64,000 nt of DNA from Bacteroidota bacterium (GTDB lineage Bacteria; Bacteroidota; Ignavibacteria; Kryptoniales; JAKASW01). Under the pieces are notes generated by a model. It made no database searches and was not told where the DNA came from. It saw nothing but the letters and a program-made list of their open reading frames with translations. The position numbers and the translations under genes are program-made. This document shows, piece by piece, positions 44,342 through 51,445 of this stretch (its first letter is position 1; every line of letters begins with the position of its first letter). The stretch covers positions 34,896 to 98,895 of the forward strand of contig JAKAMG010000009.1 in NCBI GenBank assembly GCA_021812985.1. Direction: 5' to 3'.

Positions 44342-44845
44342 TCAAAAGTACCAATAGCTGAAGACAGTGTGCATCTTCACGGTGTCCGGGACATCTTTGT
44401 TCCATACCCAAACGTCGAGACGCTTGCTCCAAGTCCTGCCATTGGAATTATTGTCCAGGCCATTGCTGAGTGAGACGTAATGTACCTGAGTGTAAGCGAA
44501 GTAAATGCCGGTACTGAGAGTATCTGTCTCAAGCCGTCCTGCCCCGTTCAACCCGTTGAAGTCATCAAAATCATTGAGATCGGTCGAGTCTCCGTTCTCC
44601 TGCCCCAGCTGATCAGCCGGAGTCAGCTGTGAAAGCGATGTGACGTTGTTTGTGTCAGACTGCTCGTCAAACGCCTTACCTTGCGCCTCTTCAATTATGG
44701 AAGTGGCAAGGGATACTTCTTCGAGTCCGATATTGGAATTCAAAAGGACGGTGTTGGTGTCGCCAAGGCTTCGGTTGGTAGTGAGTATAACGGTCCCCAG
44801 GAGCATCACCGCGGCTATCGTCAAAAGAGTCTGGCCTGTACCCAA
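44342..44845 (-). CDS. PilV/GspI-like minor pseudopilin (copy B)
   Basis: A 167-residue partner of the protein at 41574-42074, with the same helix GQTLLTIAAVMLLGTVIL, the neck EVSLATSIIEEAQGKAFDE, the LNDFDDFN and LETDTLSTGIYFAYT blocks and the end VFSYWYF. The likely start is TTG (44843-44845), aligned with the ATG of the copy A gene, preceded by a weak AAGGTGG. It is first in copy B. A 309-base gap before it should contain the promoter, but none was clear. Confidence 0.68.
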   Translation of the reverse strand: MGTGQTLLTIAAVMLLGTVILTTNRSLGDTNTVLLNSNIGLEEVSLATSIIEEAQGKAFDEQSDTNNVTSLSQLTPADQLGQENGDSTDLNDFDDFNGLNGAGRLETDTLSTGIYFAYTQVHYVSLSNGLDNNSNGRTWSKRLDVWVWNKDVPDTVKMHTVFSYWYF

Positions 44846-45154
44846 TTTCTAATCCATCCACCTTTCACGAGGCGGAGCCAGTGCCTGGAAATTAATGTGC
44901 TTCTCTATCTTCATATTGTTTCTTTCATACTTGTGCTGTCCCTGCATCAAGTAATCCATCCTGGTGCCAAACCGGCCGAAACTTCCGACCCGGAAAAGAG
45001 AGAGCGTACAATCAGCCAAAAAAAGGTGACTTGCGGCCGTCGGAGGTTCGGATGGACCAGGGACTTTGCCGATCCGACCAGGAACTTTTTACTTCACACA
45101 GGCAAGATTTACAGGGCCGGAAAAACTGGAATCTGGTACCGCCTCCATAGGATG
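44846..45154. other. 309-base gap before the pseudopilin cassettes
   Basis: Nothing beyond the weak ribosome site for the PilV-like gene is seen. No T-run terminator follows the lipocalin gene and no -35/-10 pair with 16-18-base spacing stood out. A GTGCCA near 44964 is not followed at sigma54 spacing by the second element. Confidence 0.45.
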
Positions 45155-45718
45155 TTAAGAGCCCTGGCGTTGTTCGGTCGGAACAAAACTGGCCGGATCG
45201 TAACCCTGGCGTCGGAGAATCTCATCGATTTGTGACTTCTCGTCAGGCGAGAGTTTCGGCGTCCTGCTAAGAATCCAACCGTATTTCCTGGATGGAGTTC
45301 CCACGACGGCATACCGATAATCTTTATCGAGTCCGATAATCCAGTAGTCGCCCCAGAAGAGGTGTATGCCGAACACGCTCACGAAACTGACCTGCAATTT
45401 TGAATGAGTCTTTTCATCCACCACACGCGCGACCCCTTTCGCGACGTCCGCACTTCCGTCACTTTCCACGCAGCGATTAGTGACGTTTATGTAGCCATCG
45501 CTTCCAAACGCGTAGGTCGCCGTCGTGTTCATGGCGCACTTGCGCTGAAATGAATTGGGAATCTTCGCGATCTCATACCAGGTGCCGATATATTTATTCA
45601 GGTCGACAGAATCTACCGTAACGACCTCAGACTTCTCCGTAGCTGTTCCCTCCCCTCTCGCACCTGGCGCGAAAACGGATATCCCCATCAACGAAACGAT
45701 AAATAAGATTCTTTTCAT
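45155..45718 (-). CDS. Bacterial lipocalin, Blc-like, exported
   Basis: A 187-residue lipocalin. After a signal peptide (about 1-22) it shows the lipocalin motif 1 GTWYEIAKIPNSFQ, the Blc-type NVTNRC strand, motif 2 WIIGLDKDYRYAVVG and the closing RTPKLS helix region. No lipobox Cys is evident in the signal, so it may be periplasmic rather than an outer-membrane lipoprotein. Blc binds lysophospholipids and is linked to envelope stress and lipid repair. It lies 59 bases after the GH3 gene on the same strand. Confidence 0.9.
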   Translation of the reverse strand: MKRILFIVSLMGISVFAPGARGEGTATEKSEVVTVDSVDLNKYIGTWYEIAKIPNSFQRKCAMNTTATYAFGSDGYINVTNRCVESDGSADVAKGVARVVDEKTHSKLQVSFVSVFGIHLFWGDYWIIGLDKDYRYAVVGTPSRKYGWILSRTPKLSPDEKSQIDEILRRQGYDPASFVPTEQRQGS

Positions 45719-45777
45719 ACTGTGAAAGTTGACAATGTTCCTTCAGAATATCAAGTACGCGGTGAGGCCGCATCGTA

Positions 45778-48087
45778 TCAGAAGGTTGCGAGTCGGTCCG
45801 GAACGACCATCGATTTATCAAGACGAACGTTCCGAGAGATGAGGTCAACGGAATTTCCCCCAACCATCACCTCCAAATCGCCCGACTCAACGACGCGTTT
45901 CATTTCCGCGTCAATGAAGGAGACATCGTATGGGCTGATGACAAACTTCACAGACTTCTTCTCACCCGGTACCAGATCAACCCGACGAAAACCAACGAGT
46001 TGCTTCACAGGCCGCGTGACCGAAGTGCACCTCTGCCTTATGTAGACCTGCGCGGTCTCAGTCCCGGGCCGCGTGCCGCCGTTTTTCACGCTAACCGTAA
46101 CGATGAGCTGATCCTTTACGGTCGCATCCGGCACAACCCTGAGATCAGAGAATGCAAAGTTAGTGTAACTCAGTCCGAAGCCGAAGGGGTAGAGGGGCGT
46201 GTTGGGAATGTCGATGTACTTGGAAGTGTAGTGCTCGTCTGAATAGGGTCTTCCGGTATTCATATGGTTGTAATAGATTGGCACCTGACCCACGCTTCTC
46301 GGAAAACTCACTGGAAGCTTGCCGCTTGGGTTGTAGTCTCCGAAGAGGACATCAGCAATCGCGTTTCCTGCCTCAGTGCCGAGGAACCATGCTTCGAGTA
46401 TCGCGGGGAGATGTTGTGCGGACCAGTTGACAGAAAGAGGCCGCCCGTTCATCAGTATTTCAATCGTCGGCTTGCCGAGTGCCGCCACGGCCTCCACAAG
46501 TTGTTCCTGGACGCCAGGCAAGTCCAGCGATGACCTGGACTCGGCTTCTCCTGTCATTTCGGCGCGCTCGCCTACGGCAAGGAGGACGACATCAGCCTTA
46601 GCCGCCGCCCTCAGAGCGTCCTTGAAACCTGCGGTCGAAGTGTCTGTCACGCCGCACCCTTTCTCGAACACGACGTCAGCGGAATATCCAAGCTTTGACT
46701 TGACACCTTCAAGGAGGGTGACAACCGGCTCAGGCTCCCCCACGCAGTGCCAGCAACCGAGCATATCTTCGCGGCTGTCCCCGAGGGGACCAATTATTGC
46801 TACCGTTCTGACCTCTTTGCTTAGCGGGAGGATCCCGCCAGAGTTCTTCAGGAGGACGATCGATTCACGCGCTATCTTCCTTGCGACATCTCTGTGACGC
46901 GGGAGGAGAAGCGCCGTCCTGGCAGCTTCGACGTCTTTATAAGGATGCTCGAAAAGACCAAGTCTGAACTTCACTCTCAGTATCCGTCGGACCGCGTCGT
47001 CTATTACTTTCATCGGGACCTTCCCATCCTTAACCAACCTGACCAGGTTGTTGTGGTACGGACCGACCATATCCATATCGACCCCAGCAGTGACTGCCTT
47101 GAGTGTCGCCTCTGACGAGTCACACGCGATACCATGGTCGATAAGGTTTCCGACGGCATCCCAGTCGCTGACGACGAAGCCCCTGAATCCCCATTCCCCC
47201 TTCATCACTTCTCTCAGCGTGAAGGGATTGGCTGATGCTGGCACTCCGTTGAGATCATCGAAGGCGCTCATTACAGTTCCAGCCCCCGCTCCAACAGCGG
47301 CATTAAAGGGGGGAAGGTAGATTTCTCTGAGCGTGCGTTCGGAAACTTCGGCGGTATTGTAGTCCCTTCCTCCCTCAGCTGCACCGTAGGCGACGAAGTG
47401 CTTCACGCAAGCGACGAGGTCACTCTTGTTTGACAGCGTGGTTCCCTGATATCCTCTGACCTGAGCCCTCGCCATCTCCATGCCCAGATAAGTGTCCTCC
47501 CCAGTAGATTCCGCGATTCGTCCCCATCTCGGATCTCTGGCGATATCAACCACAGGCGCGAATGTCCATCTTATACCCTGCGAGGAGGCTTCCCTTGCCG
47601 CGACGGACGCCGCTTCCCGCACAAGCTCAGGATCCCAAGTGCCTCCCTGTGCCAAGGGGATCGGGAAAATGGTCGAATATCCGTGAATTACATCAAGCCC
47701 GAAGAGAATTGGAATTCCAAGTCTTGATCCCTCAACCGCATCCCTCTGGAGGCTGTCTATCCTACCAGGCGACGCGACGCTAAGAAATGAGCCGACCATC
47801 CCCTTTCTAGCCAACAGTTCGGCATCGCTGTCTCCCGCGTTGAACTGGCACATCTGCCCCGCTTTCTCGTCGAGTGTCATCCGCCGCAAAAGATCGTTGA
47901 CACGTTTCTCGATTGGGAGCGCAGGATTCAAATACGGTAAGCGCTTTCCCCGATAACCTTGACCACAGACGACCAATGGAAACATCAATACGACGGAAAA
48001 GATCAGTAAACCTGTGCGGAATTCCGGACGCTTCAGTTTAAGTCCTCCAACTGATTGTCCACCATTCAATCCTGACTGCCGATTCAT
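45778..48087 (-). CDS. bglX: Periplasmic beta-glucosidase, GH3 family (BglX-like)
   Basis: A 769-residue glycoside hydrolase family 3 enzyme. It has a signal anchor (about residues 23-42), the GH3 N-terminal barrel with the nucleophile Asp308 in VVSDWDAVG, the C-terminal alpha/beta domain (AIIGPLGDSREDMLGCW) and a fibronectin-III-like end (PYDVSFIDAEMKR). Length and blocks agree with BglX (765), which releases glucose from beta-glucans outside the cytoplasm. The ATG at 48085-48087 has GGGGG upstream. Other substrates (xylosides, galactosides) are possible, since GH3 specificity cannot be read by eye. It is upstream of the lipocalin gene. Confidence 0.9.
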   Translation of the reverse strand: MNRQSGLNGGQSVGGLKLKRPEFRTGLLIFSVVLMFPLVVCGQGYRGKRLPYLNPALPIEKRVNDLLRRMTLDEKAGQMCQFNAGDSDAELLARKGMVGSFLSVASPGRIDSLQRDAVEGSRLGIPILFGLDVIHGYSTIFPIPLAQGGTWDPELVREAASVAAREASSQGIRWTFAPVVDIARDPRWGRIAESTGEDTYLGMEMARAQVRGYQGTTLSNKSDLVACVKHFVAYGAAEGGRDYNTAEVSERTLREIYLPPFNAAVGAGAGTVMSAFDDLNGVPASANPFTLREVMKGEWGFRGFVVSDWDAVGNLIDHGIACDSSEATLKAVTAGVDMDMVGPYHNNLVRLVKDGKVPMKVIDDAVRRILRVKFRLGLFEHPYKDVEAARTALLLPRHRDVARKIARESIVLLKNSGGILPLSKEVRTVAIIGPLGDSREDMLGCWHCVGEPEPVVTLLEGVKSKLGYSADVVFEKGCGVTDTSTAGFKDALRAAAKADVVLLAVGERAEMTGEAESRSSLDLPGVQEQLVEAVAALGKPTIEILMNGRPLSVNWSAQHLPAILEAWFLGTEAGNAIADVLFGDYNPSGKLPVSFPRSVGQVPIYYNHMNTGRPYSDEHYTSKYIDIPNTPLYPFGFGLSYTNFAFSDLRVVPDATVKDQLIVTVSVKNGGTRPGTETAQVYIRQRCTSVTRPVKQLVGFRRVDLVPGEKKSVKFVISPYDVSFIDAEMKRVVESGDLEVMVGGNSVDLISRNVRLDKSMVVPDRLATF

Positions 48088-48240
48088 AGCGCCCCCGCGC
48101 AATTGTTCGGAAATGTGATATGGAATGCCCCGCAGTCTGCCGGCTGAATCCAGGCCGACCGGCACGCGGCATATCAATAACCTAACGAGTTAAAATCCCG
48201 CGGACGACCTCAAACCTCGGTTCGACCGGAGATACACTTG

Positions 48241-49020
48241 TCAAACAATCATACTTCCCGCAAAAAAAGTAACGGCCTTCCCTGAAATCTTAACCTTGTC
48301 GCCAAGATCCTCGCAGAACAGTTTACCACCCCTTTGGGAGACCTGGAAGGCGGCCAATTGCTTCTTTCTCAGCCTGGCGCTCCAGTATGGGATTAGCGTG
48401 GTATGCGCCGATCCAGTGACAGGGTCTTCATTTATTCCCGCCTGAGGCGCAAAGTACCGCGACACGAAGTCGGAGTTCATGCCTGGAGCAGTGACTATAA
48501 TACCGAGACAATCAAGTGCTCTAACTTTCTCGAAATTCGGGGTGATGGACCTTATCTCGGCTTCATCCTGAAAGACAGCCAGGAAATCTCTCGACTTAAG
48601 AACCTCCTGCGGCTGCGCGCCCAAGGCGTCTGCAAGTTCCGCAATTGCATGCGACGGCTGGCCTGGGCGTCGCGGAAAAATCATAGACATCATGTCGCCA
48701 CCGTACAGGACTGTCAGCACGCCGGACTTCGTCTTGAAGCTGATCTCATCAGGTTCATATCCGAGATGTTCCTTGAAAACATAGGCCGTGGCCAGTGTCG
48801 CATGGCCGCAGAGATCCACCTCAAGCGCCGGCGTGAACCACCTCAGTTCAATGCTGTTGCTCTTTCCGACGACGAAAGCAGTCTCCGCGAGATTGTTTTC
48901 AGCCGCTATGTCCTGCAACATCTTGTCAGGGAGCCACGCATCCAGAACACATACCGCTGCGGGATTTCCGTGAAACCTCTCGTCAGTAAAGGCATCAATT
49001 TGATAAATAGGGATATGCAT
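48241..49020 (-). CDS. PhzF-family isomerase
   Basis: A 259-residue diaminopimelate-epimerase-like protein of the PhzF family. The N-terminal YQIDAFTDERFHGNPAAV, the active-site NLAETAFV (Glu45 region), GHATLATAYV and the C-terminal EDPVTGSAHTTL blocks are all typical. Only in phenazine producers is the role known (isomerising dihydrohydroxyanthranilate); here there are no phenazine genes, so it is one of many PhzF homologues of unknown substrate. It is isolated by gaps of 153 and 171 bases. Confidence 0.92.
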   Translation of the reverse strand: MHIPIYQIDAFTDERFHGNPAAVCVLDAWLPDKMLQDIAAENNLAETAFVVGKSNSIELRWFTPALEVDLCGHATLATAYVFKEHLGYEPDEISFKTKSGVLTVLYGGDMMSMIFPRRPGQPSHAIAELADALGAQPQEVLKSRDFLAVFQDEAEIRSITPNFEKVRALDCLGIIVTAPGMNSDFVSRYFAPQAGINEDPVTGSAHTTLIPYWSARLRKKQLAAFQVSQRGGKLFCEDLGDKVKISGKAVTFFAGSMIV

Positions 49021-49191
49021 CTCTTATTATTCCATTCTCCAAAGAATCAGTTCAACTGATTTTCGATCTCCATGTTATTAAATCACTGTCAACCCGTTCC
49101 AACATTCTGAGCGACGACTCATATTGCAATGCGCTCATCAACGGTAGCGACTCAAAATGAAGATAACAGAGAAATGCACAAATAGGTAATC

Positions 49192-50175
49192 TCAAACCGC
49201 AGTATGGTGTTTGTCCACTGCCCTTGCGTCGTCCTGACTCTCACGCCAGAATTTCATTATGGCCTCATGTCCTTCTCTGTAAGAAGGGTAAGTCAGGACC
49301 CATCTCAAATCCTCCTTCGCGCGTCTGTTGATGCACCTTACGCTGTGGAGGAGACAATCGACTGTCTGCCACCCGATCGCGGTCTTAGCGAGGAAAGATG
49401 GGATGCTGACCGGCTTCGGAGCGCCAAGAGATCTGGCAAGAAACTCCACAAGTTCGCGGTGCTTCACCGGCTCGTCATCGCAGACATTATACACCTTTCC
49501 GACATTCGGCGCACCGTTGCGCACCGCCGCGATCACAGCTTCAGCAGCATCATCGGCGAAGACGAGATTCCAGTATGAGTTCCCCCGCTCGATAAGCGGG
49601 AACTTGCCACGGCTGATGAGCTCATACATCGAAGTGGTGCACTCGGAATCCCCGCTGTAGACGTTTCCAAACCTGAGTATGATGGCACGAAGCCTGTCGT
49701 GGAGAATCGAGTCACGCACCAGTTTTTCAAGTTCGACCGACGCTCTCAGAAGAGGAGGGAGATCCTGCGCCGGAGGACACGACTCATCCACCCACTCTCC
49801 GTGGCGTCTGCCATACAGAAGGGTTACGCTGGCCTGGATGTAAAGGGCGACTCCGCTGCGCAGAGATACAGCGATCAGATTCGCCGTCCCCTCTATCGTG
49901 TTCCTTTCATTAAGGACCCAGTCGTCGATGGCAGTTTGCAGCCTGGCAGGCATCCTTGCGGCAAGATGAATAACGACATCGCAGTCAGCCGTCGCGCTGT
50001 AGAGGGACTCCTTATGAAGCAGGTCTCCCCTTCGCGGAATCGCGCCGTTGTTCATCAGCCATTGGTCGGTCTCCGAATTTCTGCTGAGCCCGACAACTTT
50101 GTGACCCATAGACACAAGCCGAGGGACTATTCTTTTCCCCAGCACCCCAGTCGATCCTGCAATGAATATTCTCAT
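49192..50175 (-). CDS. NAD-dependent epimerase/dehydratase (extended SDR)
   Basis: A 327-residue Rossmann protein of the extended SDR type. The NAD-binding GSTGVLGKRIV is at the start, an HLAARMP block marks strand 4, the catalytic Tyr is in the VTLLYGRRHGEW segment with the following Lys region replaced, and RFGNVYSGDSE closes the fold. The YxxxK is not intact as written (YGRRH), so activity may be altered. Sugar-nucleotide epimerase, sterol-type dehydrogenase and ceramide-reductase (CerR-like) roles are all possible. The ATG at 50173-50175 follows GGAGGAG; the longer reading to 50205 is rejected. Confidence 0.82.
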   Translation of the reverse strand: MRIFIAGSTGVLGKRIVPRLVSMGHKVVGLSRNSETDQWLMNNGAIPRRGDLLHKESLYSATADCDVVIHLAARMPARLQTAIDDWVLNERNTIEGTANLIAVSLRSGVALYIQASVTLLYGRRHGEWVDESCPPAQDLPPLLRASVELEKLVRDSILHDRLRAIILRFGNVYSGDSECTTSMYELISRGKFPLIERGNSYWNLVFADDAAEAVIAAVRNGAPNVGKVYNVCDDEPVKHRELVEFLARSLGAPKPVSIPSFLAKTAIGWQTVDCLLHSVRCINRRAKEDLRWVLTYPSYREGHEAIMKFWRESQDDARAVDKHHTAV

Positions 50176-50346
50176 GACACACTCCTCCCGCCTCATCGAG
50201 TTCATTCACACCATCATCTTCCCTGCCACTCACATCAATCTTGGGTGCATACGCCCGCCAGCCCAAACGTCAGCAGCCGTGTGATTGGCACCTGAGTTCA
50301 TGAAGCCGCGGCCCTCAGCGCGGACTGAGCCGACCTCAGCGGAAAG

Positions 50347-50811
50347 CTACGGCTCCGCTAGTTCAATCACCTTCGGCTGGACCAGCCTCGCGTAATCTCT
50401 GTATGACATCTTTATTAGTTCCCTGTGCGAGCAGGCGTTGAAGGCAATCTGATCCTGTTCGACGAGGAGCCCGGATACAAAGACATCCATGCCGTAGATG
50501 TTCCCGAACGGCGGCATCGCTCCCAGTTCGCACCCATGAAAGGCGATCGAAAACTCATCCTCGGACGCGAGCTCAACTCTGTGTGCCCCCGTCACCTCGC
50601 GCATCAGGTGCAAGTCAACTTTGTGGGAAGCCGGGACCACGGCCATGCAGAGTCTCCCGTCGACCTTTACTATAACGGTCTTGGCGAGCTGGTCAGTGGG
50701 AACATGCGCCGAGTGAGCGATTTCGTGGGAAGTGTAACCGAGAGAGTGGCTGATCACAACGTACTTGACGCCGTGGTTGTCGAGGTACTCCTTCAACTTC
50801 TCGAGCGTCAT
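50347..50811 (-). CDS. YbaK/ProX-type aminoacyl-tRNA deacylase domain protein
   Basis: A 154-residue stand-alone YbaK/aa-tRNA-editing domain. Seen are TSHEIAHSAHVPTDQLAKTV with the conserved Lys, the GRLCMAVVPASHKVDL strand, the GAMPPFGNIYGM loop and the closing NACSHRELIKMSY. These proteins hydrolyse wrongly charged tRNAs such as Ala- or Cys-tRNA-Pro. It starts with ATG 50809-50811 after AAAGGAGG. Located alone between gaps; no prolyl-tRNA synthetase nearby. Exact tRNA specificity cannot be read. Confidence 0.9.
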   Translation of the reverse strand: MTLEKLKEYLDNHGVKYVVISHSLGYTSHEIAHSAHVPTDQLAKTVIVKVDGRLCMAVVPASHKVDLHLMREVTGAHRVELASEDEFSIAFHGCELGAMPPFGNIYGMDVFVSGLLVEQDQIAFNACSHRELIKMSYRDYARLVQPKVIELAEP

Positions 50812-51445
50812 AGCATCCTCCTTTCCAGATTAGTCGTAAGCCTTTCAAAGACTATCCAACTATTTCCGGAGGGCGTCTCGTGGCCGGTCGGGTAATGTGC
50901 TTTTGAATTCTTTTTTTGAATCGACCTGAAGGAAGGAGCTTCGGAAACACACCCGGCCTCGGTGCCCTGAGATAATTTCTTGAGAACCAGCCGCGGTACC
51001 TCTTGCATCGAGAATGGTATCACATCCTCTCGAACGGTGCCGTCGACAATTCTCGATGGTAAGTTACCTTCTAACCGGCTCTGTGTCAACACTTTCAGGG
51101 CGTATTCCCCCTACAAAACCGGCGCGAAAGAGGCATTTGTCTGGGAAATCCCTGAAGTGGAGAATGATTCCCTAAACCGCGCCGGGACTGCCCATTTCCC
51201 CACTGTTCCTCAAAACTAAATCGTGCTGTGCCTGCCTTATAGTTGAAGCTTGAAAGCTCTCGACGTGTGTGCCATATTTACGTCATTGCTCCGAATCTTG
51301 TCGACCGGGATTCGACGGTTATCTCTTTTGAAAACCAGGTAGTCCGGCGCAATCTGGTCTGCACGCAGCACGGAGCACTTCCGACAGATCGTCAGGAGAA
51401 GGATTCAGGAAATTGTTGCCAGGCAAGAAAAAGCGAGGAGACAGG
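50812..51445. other. 634-base gap between divergent genes
   Basis: The largest non-coding stretch. Short readings on both strands (50808-51092 minus, 50980-51219 plus) lack ribosome sites and protein character. Apart from the plus-strand promoter at 51250-51278 nothing definite was found. It may contain the YbaK promoter and an uncalled RNA. Confidence 0.5.
51250..51278 (+). promoter_or_regulatory. Sigma70-type promoter for the prolyl oligopeptidase gene
   Basis: TTGAAA (51250-51255) and CATATT (51273-51278) are 17 bases apart. Transcription would start near 51285 and leave a leader of about 160 bases before the ATG at 51446. Confidence 0.45.

Larger units (their letters stand above)
39639..44845 (-). 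repeat. Two-copy cassette: PilV-, PilW- and PilX-like genes repeated in order
   Basis: Genes 44342-44845, 43697-44329 and 42452-43687 (copy B) are matched one for one by 41574-42074, 40953-41564 and 39639-40940 (copy A), in the same order and orientation with 9-12-base gaps. Proteins of a pair are clearly related along their whole length but well diverged. The copies are separated by 377 bases with a separate promoter. Confidence 0.85.

Noticed and set aside
41574..44845. Assembly artefact as explanation for the duplicated cassette
   Set aside because: The two copies differ at many residues, have different intergenic lengths and different start codons, so they are diverged paralogues and not a duplicated read.
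44940..44975. Possible sigma54 promoter (GTGCCA on plus) before the pseudopilin cassettes
   Set aside because: The partner GC element is not at the required spacing.
50808..51219. Two short readings (minus 50808-51092, plus 50980-51219) in the large gap
   Set aside because: They overlap each other on opposite strands, lack ribosome sites and have no domain-like features.
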